Of a stretch of 64,000 nucleotides of DNA, positions 21,641-32,880 are shown piece by piece; positions within the stretch are counted from its first letter, which is position 1; each line of letters starts with the position of its first letter. Source of the stretch: Meconema thalassinum (Eukaryota; Arthropoda; Insecta; Orthoptera; Tettigoniidae); NCBI GenBank assembly GCA_946902985.2, contig OX336389.2, forward strand, positions 125,089,572 to 125,153,571, given 5' to 3'. The position numbers and the translations under genes are program-made. The notes under the pieces are model-generated. The model worked only from the letters and a program-made list of their open reading frames with translations, did not search any database and was not told where the DNA came from.

Positions 21641-22071
21641 TTCCATAGCATTAACAGGCACCGTTACTCAGCACCACCCACACCTCATAGCTTCCATATA
21701 ATCACAGAGTGAGTATCAGTGAACAACCACATTTATTCTAGCCCGTGCCACTAAAAAAATGCAAAACTACTCGATTCATCATGAAATGGCAACAGGCAGG
21801 AAAATTTACTAGCACAACAATATCCTGTGTGACAATGCCCCAGGTTCCAGGCCTCGGAATGAATATTCATTGAAATCTAGGGATTCTTGATCAACTAGCC
21901 ATTTTACACACTCAATCTGGGACATTTAACAACCATACTGGCTCTACTCTCAGCTGGTAAAAATGGTGATTGTAATGACAAGAGTAACATAGTACAAAAG
22001 ATTAATTATTCTATTATAATAAGCATCAAAACAACTACTACTACTAGAATATGATTGTATTGATGTCCTAC

Positions 22072-22142
22072 CTCAAAGCAATAACATCGTCTTGAACTGC
22101 CTGAATTGAGCTGTGCCCCAGGGCATTAGGATAAGATGTCAC
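22072..22142 (-). pseudogene. CRD1 exon remnant, unit A
   Basis: The last 71 bases of the Frizzled-CRD first exon are kept (VTSYPNALGHSSIQAV and on), with the splice donor AG|GTAGGA intact at the left. The 5' two thirds, including both first cysteines and the splice acceptor, are deleted. Sequence after the break joins directly to attaccaattttg, which lies about 460 bp further on in unit C. Unit B has the same break. Confidence 0.88.
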
Positions 22143-22180
22143 CAATTACCAATTTTGTTTTACAATAACTATATCAAGTA

Positions 22181-22857
22181 CAGTGAGTCCAGTTTGTGAG
22201 TATCGGAGACCCTCGCTAGCCCGCTCGCCCGCGGCGCGAGCCTGTCTCCCACCAGGCACTTTGCCGTTTCGCGGCACTCGCGCGGCATTGAGTCATTGAT
22301 TATAGGAATTTGTACTTAAATTTGTACTTCAATGTGATCCTTGACCGATTTTTTTGACAAACTGACTTACGGAGAGCGGTTGTCAACTTATTTTCAAAAA
22401 GATTCTGCCACTGCTCACAATGACGAAGCATCCATGACAGAATTGCATCGCATTTTTGGTACTAGGATTATAAGTCGGAACGTGTGGCCCCCGCGAAGCC
22501 CAGACTTATCACCATGTGACTTTTATTTGTGGGGGACACTTAAAAATAGAGTGTATGCGGAACCCTCACACTATAAATGAGCTTAAAAACTATATTACAG
22601 CTGAAATACAGCCAATCGGTGCTGAGGAACTTCAGGGAGTAAATGCCAGTTTCATAAAAAGGTGCCAGCGATGTGTAGCAGTGAATGGCGAACATTTTCA
22701 GCACTAGCTGTGAACTAGGTAAGTACAAATTCCTATACTCAATGACTCAGTGCCGTGCCGGCGCCTCATAACGGCAAAGTGCATGGCGGGAGACAGGCGC
22801 GCGCCGCGGGCGAGCGGGCTAGCGATAGTCTCCGATACATACAAACTGGACTCTCTG
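22181..22857 (+). mobile_element. Mariner-like deletion derivative with long TIRs, unit A
   Basis: 677 bp flanked by TA. The terminal inverted repeats are roughly 140 bp, starting CAGTGAGTCCAGTTTGTGAG at the left and matching the reverse complement at the right (ctggactctctg). Between them lies a C-terminal transposase piece. It contains a catalytic aspartate-like QKDSATAHND block, the NVWPPRSPDLSPCDFYLWG signature with the third acidic residue, and a C-terminus ending in GEHFQH. The N-terminal two thirds of the transposase are missing, so the element is non-autonomous. A frameshift lies near 22560. Confidence 0.85.
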
Positions 22858-23611
22858 TACATATGTAGGCCTACTTTTCATCTTAAAATATAACTTAAAA
22901 TTGCTAATGTCCTTCCCTATTTCCAGATTTTTGAAATGAATATGCGTTGTTTACGATAAATAGATTCTGTGTCAAACAATCATAATTGCAAAATTAAACT
23001 CGGGAGTTTCCGCCAACACAAAGTTCCTCATTTCTCTACTAGAAAGCGCTATAGTGTTCAAGGAGCTTAGATATCTAACCTCCTTGACTTTCATAGTGAT
23101 TCAAGGAACAACGAAATTCGACATGCAAGCTACCCTCGGGTGTCAAATTACAAAGCTTGCACCTGGCAACCAAGGCCATACGATATTATTATAAATGTCT
23201 ACACAGTTTTCTTCAACGAAAATATGAAATCTGCAGTGCTATTTAACTTGACTTCTGAATTGCGTGCTTTGATTATATGTACATTGTACATGTATGTACA
23301 TTGTGGCAAGCATCCTCTAAATATATAGGCCTACTGTACTGTACACTCGTCAGTCATGTTACGAAATAGAAATTTACTATTCTGTTGCAAACTGCTTCTA
23401 ATAACTACCGTATTATTTTGACATTAATTTTAAAAACAAATTATTTCATGCTAATCAAACTACTGAAGTTTTGCCATCCCAACAAATATTCTCGGGAAAA
23501 TGAGATAGAATTTGGAAAAGAAAGATAATCCCACAATTAACGGGACATATCTGTATGCCGGAGGTAAAGAGCACTATGTCCATTTTTTCAATATTGTACT
23601 AATCATCATCA

Positions 23612-24814
23612 TCATCTTGCAGAGTTTCCAGCCACTGGCCAGGTCTGTTTGGAACACAAGCCTCTCCAACGTCTTCTGTCTTCCCACCATCTCTCAGCCT
23701 CCACCCCTGTCCAGTCTTCTCCTCTCTTCTTCATGCATTCTTCCACCCCCTTCAGCCACCTGTCTCTCGGTCTTCCTCTCGGTCTCTTTCCTTCCCACTT
23801 CGTCTCGTGTACTCTCCTGGGTATCCTCTTCTCCTCCATTCGTTTTACATGTCCATACCATCTAAGTCTAGATTTCTCTATACCATCCTGTAATGGTTCC
23901 TCCTTCATTAATTCTCTGGTCCTCTCATTTCTTATTCTGTCCATCTTTGTAGCTCCAATACTGCTTCTCAAGAACCTCATCTCACTGGCCTGTATTTTGC
24001 TCTTCTCCCTTCCTTTCATAACCCAGGTCTCCGAGGCATACGTCAGGATAGGGACATAGTACGTCCGATATATGATCTTTTTGCTGTTCTGAGGGACATC
24101 CTTGCTCCATAACATGCTTCTCACACTCCTCCGAAATGCTTCTGCCTGCCTCCCCCGCTCATTTATTTCTCTATCGTTTCTTCCATTATCTTGTATGAGG
24201 CTTCCCAGATACTTGAAACACTCCACTTTCTTCAGCTGTTCCCCACCAATTGTTATTCCCGTTGTGGTTCTTTCCTTCTTCCTTGTTGTGATCACCATCT
24301 CACTCTTATTTATGCTAAATTTCATCCCATATCCTTGTATTATTCCTTCCCCCAAGTCCAACTGTTCCTGTACCTCCTCCTCCTTGTTTCCCCAAATCAT
24401 CAAATCATCTGCAAACACCATTGCTTTCATCTTTCCTTCCCCACTTACTTGTGCCACTCGGGTCATTATGTCATCCATCACCACAATGAGAAGTAACGGT
24501 GACAGTGCACTTCCTTGTTTCAGGCCGTTTCTCTGTTCCAACCAGTCTGATCTCTCTCCTCCCACTTTCACACAGCTCACGCTTCCCTTGTACATCTCCT
24601 TTATCCTCTTTATAGTCCATTTCTCTACTCCTCTATCCTCCAGGGACTTCCATACTTTGTTTCTGCATACACTGTCATATGCTTTCTCAATGTCCAGGAA
24701 GGCCATCAGTAGATCTGTTCCATACTCATAGTGCTGTTCTTGTAACTGCCTGACAGCAAAAATCAAATCCACTGTGGACCTTCCTGCTCTGAAGCCATGT
24801 TGTTCTTCCCTCAT
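23612..24814 (-). pseudogene. LINE reverse transcriptase, C-terminal 400 codons, unit A
   Basis: The frame is open from MREEQHGF (finger/palm junction) through the FADD active site to the C-terminal GRPRGRPRDRW and the terminal GNSAR. Upstream it is cut off by a TAA that follows KIFEKVL, a stop shared with units B and C. The remaining N-terminal polymerase and linker lie at 25004-25414 and beyond. The endonuclease lies at 25726-26439. The protein would perform target-primed reverse transcription, but the shared stop shows that this locus was already inactive before the duplication. Confidence 0.85.
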
Positions 24815-25725
24815 CCCTCCTTCTATCCTTGTCCTAATTCTCTTTTACAAAACTTTCTCGAAGATCTTTGCACAATGATTCATCAGCGTTATTCCCCGAT
24901 AGTTTCTGCAATCAGTTCTACTACCTTTCTTGAAGATCGGGACAATTATTCCTTTTTTCCAGTCCTCTGGGGTCTTCCTTTCCTTCCATGCTGTCCTCAT
25001 CACTCAGTACAACCACTGTATCCCCACCTCTCCTGCTGCTCTCACCATCTCCACACTCAACTCATCCACACCCGGTGCCTTCCCTCCTTTCATCTTGTTC
25101 ACTGCATCTTCCACTTCTTTCCATGTTAACTCCTTCTCTGTTTGCAGTTCATCTTCCTCTTCCCCGATTTCTTCCTCCTCACCATCTTTACCATTTGGGT
25201 TCAGAAGTTCTTCAAAATATTCTTTCCACATTTTCTTCAGTTCTTCCCTATTTTCTATCTCTTGTCCCCTTTTGTTCACCATTCTAACATAATCCGTAGG
25301 ATCCTTCCGCCTCTTATTTTTTACCATCCCATACAGGACCTTTTTTGTACCTTCACTATCCTCCTTCATCATCTTTGTCCACTCTTCCATCCACTTTCTT
25401 CTCTCCTCAGCCACTACTCTCTTCGCCTCCTCCTTTCTTTCCTGGTACTCTTCCCTTGTCTCTACCGTTCTATTTTGATACCACCTCCTAAAGGCCCTAT
25501 TCTTTTCCCTTACTATATCTTTTGTCTTCTCATTCCACCATGGTGTTTCCTTCCACCTCTTCTTACTACTTGTCCTCCCACATACTGCTTCTGCTGCACC
25601 TACTAGTGTCTTCTAAAATCTAGCCCATTCCTCTTCCACCCCTCTTTCTTCATCTGTTGGAATTCCTTCCTTTACCATTTTGAGGTAGTCGACCCTTCTA
25701 TCCCCTTCTTTCACTTTCCATATCC

Positions 25726-26439
25726 TTATACGTCTTTCCTGGTTCTCAGTCCCTTCTTCTCCTTTCTCCCTCTCAGGTTCATTACCAGCAATCGATGGTC
25801 GCTATCCAGGTTCTCCGATGGTATAACCTTGATGTCCGTGATGTTCTTATTTAGTTCTTTCTCATACAGTATATAGTCGACCACCGACTTCCTGGTCAAG
25901 TCATCACTGTACCATGTGATTGTGTGGCTCTCTCTTTTCTTAAACCAGGAGTTCCCAAATAGCAGGCTGTTCCTCTGGCAGAAGTCCAACAGTCTCTTTC
26001 CTTCCTCATTTCTGCCGCCCCAACCCTCTGGTCCTAGAACACTCTCATAACTTTGTCTTTCTCTTCCTACATGGGCATTGAGATCCCCCATAACAATCAT
26101 ATTTCTTCCTACCAGCTGCTTCTGCAATTCCTCTTCAAACTCCTCCTTCTCTTCAGAGGCGCAGCCTACTTGTGGAGCATACACTTGCACTATTTCTATG
26201 GTCTCTCCCCTCAGTGCTACTTTCACTTTCATCATTCTATCACTTATTCTCCTCACTTCTTCTTTTAAACCATCTCGTACTACTACTCCCACTCCATTCC
26301 TCTTTCCCTCTTCGTTCCCACTCCAGTACAGTCTATAGCCTTTTCTCAGTTCTCTTCTTCCTTCCCCTTTCCACTTTGTTTCTGCCAATCCCAATAAATC
26401 CAACTTCCTTCTTTCCATCATATCCACTATCTCCTCCAC
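25726..26439 (-). pseudogene. LINE endonuclease domain, unit A
   Basis: 237 codons of apurinic-like endonuclease with all main motifs: N-terminal ETKW, VYAPQ, GDLNAHVG, IDY-like VDYIL, and the catalytic SDHRLL. It ends in a short out-of-frame tail (GLRTRKDV). The correct continuation ENQERRIRIWKV lies in another frame, so a frameshift separates the endonuclease from the linker. The identical lesion is present at 41595 and 58414. Confidence 0.85.
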
Positions 26440-26984
26440 CTTCCCCGTCAGCGTTCTTAGGTTTAAAGTTCCAAATCTTAGTCCGTGTGTACAGCCATGT
26501 CATCGTCTATTAAATCCATCATGTCCGAGGCTCGTTCCATTTTCGAAAGCATTTGGTTTCATCCACTACTGGCTTGCTGGGCCTATCGTAGCTTCACTAA
26601 TTTACTAATTGTACTAATGCTGTTAGTAATCAGTGCCTTTGATACTCTACACAGAGGTAGAGGGCACTAAGACCTATTTCAAAAAATAACGGAACTTTAT
26701 AACGGCCTCCATGTCACATAAAACATTTTTTTTTAAATTCAAATGCCTCTCCTGTAAAGTTTCAATTTTGTGACATAGCCTAGTGCCCTTTACCTCCGGC
26801 ATACAGACATATGAACCCTAGTATTGAAGCCAATAATACATATGATAGTTGGAAAATGAGATTCCCCAGTCTGCCATCCCTCAAAACTTTATTGATGAGA
26901 TATAAAATTATATGGGCAGAAAGGGGCATTAGTCGGCCATTATTCTACATACTGTAGTCCCCCACAACCACTGATGCACTTGTC

Positions 26985-27176
26985 CTACCGCTTCACAACC
27001 TTGACGAACCCTTGCCAGTTTACTCTTGTCTTGAACGCAGCGAAAAGGTGGAAGTAACAGGACACTAAGTCAGGTTTGTATGGGGCACCCTCACCTAAAG
27101 GTGGCAAAAAGGTAATCAATGTTGATGCCATATGCCGTATTGAATTATGTTGTCCATGATTGTAATACAAGCCCAT
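26985..27176 (-). pseudogene. Mariner-type transposase relic, unit A
   Basis: A short minus-strand frame with a decayed mariner C-terminal catalytic block: LPPLGEGAPYKPDLVSCYFH, then LFAAFK, matching the usual PPYSPDLAPSDYHLF. Further on, after a stop, KCI…GGLQYVE matches the C-terminal CI..GDYVEK motif. No terminal repeats were found. Unit B has the same relic at 42848-43039; unit C has lost most of it by deletion. Confidence 0.6.
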
Positions 27177-28284
27177 TCTCCATACCTGTCAGTTACACAA
27201 TATTGCCGTCCTTTCTCTAACACAGCACTGCGCTAGCACCGGGCACCCACTATTCAATTCTTGTGTCTTTAACACAGCACTGCGCTAGTACAACTTCAAT
27301 GTATCTAGCCCAACATAAACCTCCTTAGGACATTGAATGACTTGTCACTTCGAGTCAGTCCATGAGCATTCTCCAACCAAATCTATGATTTTCTGAGTTG
27401 CTTGGAAACAGTGCACCACAACTGAAGCACCCAGGGCAAGTTAACACAGATAGTATAGTCACAAAGCACACTTTATCAATAATAATTATATCACTTTACT
27501 AGAACAATCACAATCAATATTTACAAAGGACGAGTTTGGAATCAGAAGCACTGGTAGCTGATGAATTTATATTAGACCTAGGTTCTGCTGCAATGGCTTT
27601 ACTATCTCTGTTGTTATTAACACTGACACATTGTTTAATAAATTCCATGGAATTTCCTCTTCCTCTTGGTACCTGGTCGACATTTAGAACACATCTCATA
27701 CGCACGCAATAATAGGAAATTCTCCAAACATAAAGCCTGGAGCAACACAGGAAGCGGACATATTTTGTTTATGTTTATATATTTTCAGACTGTAAGCTGT
27801 TAACACATGTGCTGCTATCTGTTAGACAGATGAGTAAACTTTATAACCTGGAGTATAGAGCCATAGAGAGCGCAGCTCGGCCATGGCTGGAAGAATGCTG
27901 ACTCATACCGGCAAATTTGAATCAGGAAATTTTAAATATTTAGATGCAAGCACCGATTACCCTAGTAATTACCAAGTAAGATGCTGTGGAGCCACACCCC
28001 GTAGACATGTGCGCACGGGCCCCTTTTAAAATAGTATTTTTAACTACTTACAGGTGAAATATCGACATGAAATATATTATATTCATTTTAAGCAGCAAAA
28101 TAAGGTTTCCAATTACAATGAAAACACGAAAATGGCAGCAATTTTATTCAAAAATGTCATTTCAAACTTATAACCTTTTGAGAGGTGGAACATTAAGGTC
28201 ACAATGCTTAAAATGCAGTAAATACATTAGTTTTATTCATAATTTTCAATTTTGCTCAGTGGTGAGAGTAAAATTATTAAATAC
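27177..28284. other. Intronic/intergenic, no gene recognised
   Basis: Contains a direct repeat of 'ctttctctaacacagcactgcgctag' type (27213 and 27267) and AT-rich sequence. The ORF frames 27514-27705 and 28067-28363 are conserved in the other units only because the whole region is duplicated. If the host gene is spliced across, this is intron between SEA2 and CRD1. Confidence 0.4.
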
Positions 28285-28451
28285 CTTTAATGTCCAGACT
28301 TTTGGGGTCGACTGTGAGGTTAGCAAGATATGGAGATGTCTCCGACTCGATATGACTTGCTAGAACAGCCACCAAATCAGGAACGGTGACTTCTTGCTGT
28401 CTTGGATCAAAATGTAGATTGAAATGCACCACCAGATCCTGACCATCCATA
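28285..28451 (-). pseudogene. SEA domain exon 2, unit A, splice acceptor lost
   Basis: A 167-nt exon encoding the second half of a SEA domain: a GQDLVVHFNLHFDP strand, a VPDLVAVLASHIESE helix and the LTVDPKSLDIK strand. The donor AAAG|GTATTT is intact at the left. In units B and C the acceptor reads CTGCAG|TATGG. Here it reads CTGCTG|TATGG (one change at 28453), so the AG is gone. The coding sequence itself stays open, but normal splicing to SEA exon 1 is not expected. A cryptic AG ten bases downstream would shift the frame. Confidence 0.85.
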
Positions 28452-28639
28452 CAGCAGCATATGAAACACATCAATAAGTACAATATTATCAAAATTAAGT
28501 ACAAGCAGGACAGTATGTAAAGCTCACCAGTGAAGCCACACAAAAAAAACTTTTATTATTAATCTAAACACATTAAACAAGTACTTTCGTGAAGAACTAT
28601 ATAGCCTATTTTCATATATCCTAGTTATGTTAATTGCCT

Positions 28640-29345
28640 CTATCAACATACAAAATTTAAGTTTGATTGCTGTAATAGATTCGAAGATATTGAGAACCGA
28701 CTAAATATTTTTGGATGGTCGCCAGTTGGATTGTTAGAGTTATGTACCATTAAAGGAAAATTATTGCGTAGGTTCATTATTCAAACTTTCACTTCGATCG
28801 CATGATTACGACACAAGAAATAAAAACTTAATTTTAAAATTCGCACAGCCGCCATCTTGAGGTTATGTAAGCAATTGAACTTAATTAGATGCCATTGCAT
28901 TACAGTGTGTATAAACATATACTGTACCAAGTTTCATTGCGTTTGGTCGGTTAAATCGCGAGAAACGTCTATTTACAAGTCGCAACTTCGCCTGGCCGCC
29001 ATGTTGGTTTTGTAGTTACCAGGTTTTCGAAAGTCACATTGGTGAACTTCTAGCAGTTCCCTTTATCACCGTACAAAATTTCAGGGTGATATCGGTAATA
29101 GTTTCGGAGGGATTGAAAGGTGTTGAAATATTTCGCACAGCCGCCGTGTTGGATTGGTGAGACGTAACAAAATTGGAAGGGCACGGTCGGGGTCGTCCGG
29201 AATAGTGCTATGAACTTACCGAGTTTCATTGAAATCGCTCCATCCGTTTAGATTTTATTAGGGGGACACACACACACGAATCACACACGTACGCACACAC
29301 ACAGACAAACACACGGGCGAAAGGTGATCTCATAAGTCTATTTTT
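28640..29345. repeat. Internally repetitive block with GCCGCCATGTTGG motif, unit A
   Basis: Four imperfect repeats of roughly 110-160 bp. Each has a cgcc(g)ccatgttgga-type core (near 28725, 28850, 28996, 29140). Each core is paired with a 'ccaagtttcattg…tcg…tta' or 'acaaaatttca…atcgg…tagtttcg' segment. The block ends in tccgtttagattttattagg and an (AC)n run (29266-29320), then a short ttttcat/atgaaaa palindrome. Equivalent blocks lie at about 44500-45235 and 61120-61845. The element type is unknown. Confidence 0.6.
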
Positions 29346-29349
29346 TTTT

Positions 29350-29775
29350 CATAAAATGAAAATAGGCATATTGCTGGCCAGGAGTCGTAGTGGTTTCAAG
29401 TCCATTAGTCGTTCTTGCATGTATAAAGGCTGTGTACACTCGCCTGTGTCAATAAGGAAGGATCTGTGCGAGTTTGGAGACGACCCGGTGAGCGTATGCG
29501 CGACCAATACATCCGAGACCGACACCAATAGGGAGGAGGTGGTGCAATGTTTTGGGGTGGCATCATGCCCCTCTTGTGTACATCCCGGAGCGTATGACAG
29601 GCATACATTACAGGGATAATGTCCTAGCAGCTGTAGTGAAAGGCAATGCCGACATTTTCGGCCCAAATTTCACTTTCGTGGACCATAACGCTCGTCCGCA
29701 CAGAGCTGGCATTGTCAATGCCTTTCTTCAGGAGAATGGTATTCACAGAATGGAATGGCTTGTCTATGTCCGTCC
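29350..29775 (+). pseudogene. Tc1-like transposase relic, unit A
   Basis: Decayed frames recall a Tc1 catalytic core: a degenerate segment around GDDPVSV, then FWGGIM-type sequence, then VDHNARPHRAGIVNAFLQEN with the second catalytic aspartate, then MEW. It breaks off before the third acidic motif and joins SINE sequence. Multiple frameshifts are present. The family differs from the copy at 11117. Unit B (about 45250-45665) and unit C (about 61855-62255) have the same relic. Confidence 0.7.
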
Positions 29776-29914
29776 TCACTTTCATCCCCACTGTGCTCCA
29801 TGGCAATATGCAAAACTATTTTTGATATTTGTATTGGAACAGTCGAAATACTCAACACCTATTTTCGTTAAGAAAAAATACACTGTCATTCTTGTTTTTG
29901 ATTCATTTAGGTGC

Positions 29915-30140
29915 TTGGACATCGTGGCCATCAGCTCCGTGTACTTGCAGTACGTGAAGAATTGCCAGATAGCCTATGTTATTGTGGTGTCTAAATTAGT
30001 ATGATTATTTGTGCTTGATAGGAATGGAAAGGATGAAGTCATGGGCTCAAGTTAGGAACCATTGCAGTATTTGCCTCGAGTAAAAGTGGAAAACAATGGG
30101 TGGGGATCGAACCTCTTCTCAGTCAACGAGTCTCCAGTCT
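29915..30140 (-). mobile_element. SINE, related to 51640-51960, unit A
   Basis: Contains the family's gtgtacttg, cctatgttattgtggtgtct and caagttaggaaccattgcag blocks and, in minus orientation, a B-box-like segment (ggggatcgaacc on the + strand). Unit C has this element interrupted at 62567 by a LINE. Confidence 0.5.
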
Positions 30141-30693
30141 TTATTAAGGCCATGTGTGATAAATGCATTTCTGCTACGTCGATTACGGTATAGTGGTTTT
30201 GTAGTAGCGAACACTATTCCAGTCACCTCAGAAACACAGGCAATCAGATAAATGCATCACACATTCAAGTACATTGAGCTGCTGGCCAAATTATGTCCCA
30301 ATACCCTAATTAAAGCAAAAACAACGTGTTGAAGTCTGTCTTCGAACACTTCCAGCATCTGTTATGAATAGCTCTGGCGATTACAACGTTTACTGTTTGT
30401 TTGCTTTGATACAAGCTGCAGCCATGCTGCCAACGTAACTGCAACAGCAAGTAAGCACAGCGGAGAACATTCCTTGGCGCCCTGTAGAAGAATTTGATGA
30501 TGATGATGAAACCAAACATTTGGCTTTCACAGTAAGCAAGGTGAAACGAAGAGACATGGTACTGCGTACTATAGTAAAATCGCACGTATTCGCCAACTTA
30601 TTTACGCCGTACATTCCTACTACGTCTTCAGAGCTGGTGCTCAGACAGTAGTAGTAGTAGTACTAGTAGATCATTGAGAAGAATTAAACTTAC

Positions 30694-30907
30694 CCATCAA
30701 AGGCTAGAACCTCAGTACCTATGAAGGCTGGTCTCAGGTCACTACAACGGAATATAAGGTTGATCCTCTCCCGGTAGTCTCGTGCTCTGTGTTGAAACTG
30801 TACTGTTGCTGGATCTGCCAGCTCTGGGGAGAAGGAATCGCCCTTCATCACACGGAACATTGACCGGAACACTTGCTCTCCTGGTGGGTCTGATATGAGG
30901 AATGTAT
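30694..30907 (-). CDS. SEA domain exon 1, unit A, intact
   Basis: A 214-nt internal exon with a good acceptor (TATTTGCAG|ATACATT) and a strong donor (GATGG|GTAAGT). The frame starts with two bases completing a split codon and ends two bases into a codon (phase 1 in, phase 2 out). The product begins TFLISDPPGEQVFRSMFRV. It then runs through LADPATVQFQHRARDYRERI and ends PAFIGTEVLAFDG. This matches the first half of a SEA domain up to the strand before the turn where SEA domains can self-cleave. The next exon supplies the rest. SEA domains typically form the extracellular stalk of membrane proteins. It is the only intact SEA1 in the window. Confidence 0.85.
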
Positions 30908-31263
30908 CTGCAAATACATATATAAAACACGAATTTCAATATTGTGTTCATTGCCAAACTATTAGCCTTTCATTTACTTGGATTATTTCTATTTAATAAC
31001 CCATCTTTAAGGTCAACAATTTGCAATGTCTTTAGTAAAATGAATTTAAGACTCCTCCACCATGATAAGCATCTTAAATAAGTCGAGAGACTCATATGCA
31101 GTCCTTTAGGAAACCATGCGCAGATGCAATAAATATTTGTTAAACTTCAACAATGGAATAATTTCTAGTAATATCTCAGATTTTGTAAATCAGTGGAAGG
31201 TGAATAGAATATAACAGGGGCATGATTAAGGGAGTAGAGGAAACGTAAAAAAAGCTACAGTGT

Positions 31264-31410
31264 CATAAAGTTACTTTGTCAGACTTTGCCCCAAAGGGGG
31301 GCTTAACGTGCCAGTAAATCTACTGACACGACTCCCTTGTCTTTGTGCACCCTCAAATGCCAACTGGTTGTGCCAGGATTCAATCCTGCGATCTTGGGAC
31401 TGTAACATTA
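31264..31410 (-). mobile_element. SINE body, 5'-truncated, unit A
   Basis: In minus orientation it has a B-box-like GGATTGAATCCTGG, a GTCAGTAGATTTACTGGCAC segment and a TTTGGGGCAAAGT tail, matching the SINE at 10446. The A-box part is missing. Unit B has the same copy at about 47166-47325. Confidence 0.6.
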
Positions 31411-32464
31411 TCAAGCTGAGAAGGAAAAGACATGATGGTAAGCAACTTACATGAACAAGTAGACAATAGGTACACAGTAGGACGAACACAAAATGTAACA
31501 AATATTTCGAGGTATGTCATTGTCAGCGATTCCATATACAGTAGTGTCCTCCTCCACTGTCCCCAAGGACCTTCTCTACAGCTGCTCCATTGTCATATAC
31601 AGACATTCGCCCAACCTCGAGGACATCGTTGCATACTACCGACCAGCAAACATCTGTTCTAGAGTGGTTTGTTCCGGTGTGTAAGATTCATTCTTCTCTT
31701 AATCACTGAAGATGACTTTGGTCAAAATATTTGTTGGTTTTCTTTTTGTTCATCCTGCAGTACCGTGTGTGTACGGTATATAATCTACTTACCCAGGTAA
31801 GTTGTACTTGCTTTCAATTTTGTATTTTCCTTTCTAGCTTTATTATGCTACCAGTTTTCACATTTTTATTATAATTTTATATTGTAGTTATTTTATATTT
31901 TTTATTTTAACAACTGTTATTGAGAGCTGTTGTCACAAAGCTTTAAGTAGACTTTATACTTATAAACAAATCAACTATCAATTGAAATTATGTCTTCAAT
32001 CTTTATTCAATTCAATTACGTTATAAAATAGATGTAAATATGTACATGAACATTGTCTGTGCTGTTCTAACCAATGTGTACCAGTACAGTACCTGTTTCA
32101 CAAAGTGCAATGCGTAATACCCACAAGAAGGATTGTTCACTCGTATACAACCTCTAGCAATTGAACTTTGACATACCTGCACCTGTGTAATATACAAGGA
32201 GGAGGAGGAGGAGGAGGAGTAAAGAAATACATGGGTTAGGTTAAGGCAAACACAAATTTACAGTTAAAATTCCTATATTTTGGCACAGCATACAGAAAAC
32301 TGTGTAAGCTGCAAAGCAAACACAATTCCTAATTTACCAGTTCGGTAATATTACAGAGGTGTGCAACTTATTAGAATCAAATAGAGAACTTATATTAGTC
32401 AGAATTTTTTTATTCAAAATCATTTTATTGAACAACGGCTGACATCTTTTATCACACCACTAAG
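31411..32464. other. No gene recognised
   Basis: AT-rich intron-like sequence. It contains an interrupted (GGA)n run at 32199-32219, which is shorter in unit B (near 48110). Confidence 0.4.
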
Positions 32465-32880
32465 TGGCTTCGGTGGCGTAGTTGGTAGCACGCTGAACTC
32501 CCCTGCCCAAGATAGCTGGTTCAAACCAGGCCGAAGTCGTCGGATTTTTTAAGAGCGTTAAAATCATTCAGTATGCCTTCCTTTGGAGGGGAAGTAAAGC
32601 CGGCAGTCAAATGTCATAGATTTATGACATGCAAAAGATCCTTCAACAGACTAAACTTGTGTGAACCTAAGTTTCTAGGTTAGATTTCGTTCGAACGATC
32701 TATCAAAGTTCCAATGTTCACCACTAGGTATCATTGAAACCGGTTTGCGAAAGTTGAAACTACTTGAAATTGAACGGAACTTGTAGCTCACCCTATGGGT
32801 GTCCGCTAGAAGCAGCTACAGCCTCAGGGGAGCCGAACATATCCTCGGACACTCCCGGCACTAAAATCCATACGATCAAT
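32465..32880 (+). mobile_element. tRNA-derived SINE, unit A first copy
   Basis: The head GTGGCTTCGGTGGCGTAGTT (A box) is followed by GGTTCAAACCAGG (B box). The body has cttcctttggaggggaagta. The tail segment tcggacactcccggcac leads into ccatacgatcaataaat. A second copy of the family lies at 33966. The unit B counterparts are 48364-48780 and about 49865-50065. Confidence 0.8.

Larger units (their letters stand above)
23604..26607 (-). mobile_element. RTE-like LINE, full length, unit A copy
   Basis: 3004 bp, flanked by the perfect 11-bp target-site duplication ATTGTACTAAT (23593-23603 and 26608-26618). The 3' tail is (GAT)n on the minus strand. Endonuclease motifs: AETKWKG, VYAPQ, GDLNAHVG, SDHRLL. 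Reverse-transcriptase motifs: GLKQGSALSPLL and FADDLMIWG. The C-terminus carries GRPRGRPRDRW. The same insertion with the same duplication is in units B and C, so it predates the duplication. Damage common to all three is a frameshift after the endonuclease and a stop after KIFEKVL. Stops only in A are one after QWLY (about 25005) and one in ARF-KTLVG (about 25613). Confidence 0.93.
23546..26825. mobile_element. Foldback/TIR element split by the LINE, unit A
   Basis: The left arm near 23546-23582 (atctgtatgccggaggtaaa, then gcactatgtc) is the reverse complement of the right arm near 26765-26825 (tttacctccggcatacagac). The arms are about 45 bp. The LINE at 23604-26607 is inserted between them. 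Removing it leaves a short element of a few hundred bases. The type is undetermined. The same arrangement is present in units B and C. Confidence 0.6.

Noticed and set aside
22201..22300. CpG-rich block resembling a promoter island
   Set aside because: It is the GC-rich terminal repeat of the mariner-like element and reappears inverted at its other end.
23649..24731. Plus-strand ORFs opposite the LINE RT (and equivalents at 39531-40613 and 56340-57422)
   Set aside because: Ser/Leu/Phe-rich antisense frames of a purine-rich coding strand, repeated wherever the LINE occurs.
29349..29666. Minus ORF repeated in all units
   Set aside because: Antisense of the Tc1-like relic on the + strand.
30430..30651. 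Short + strand frame with a DDDDET stretch, also at 46352-46564
   Set aside because: Conserved between units only because of the duplication. No recognised domain, contains a (GAT)n run, and no splice or start support. Kept as unproven.
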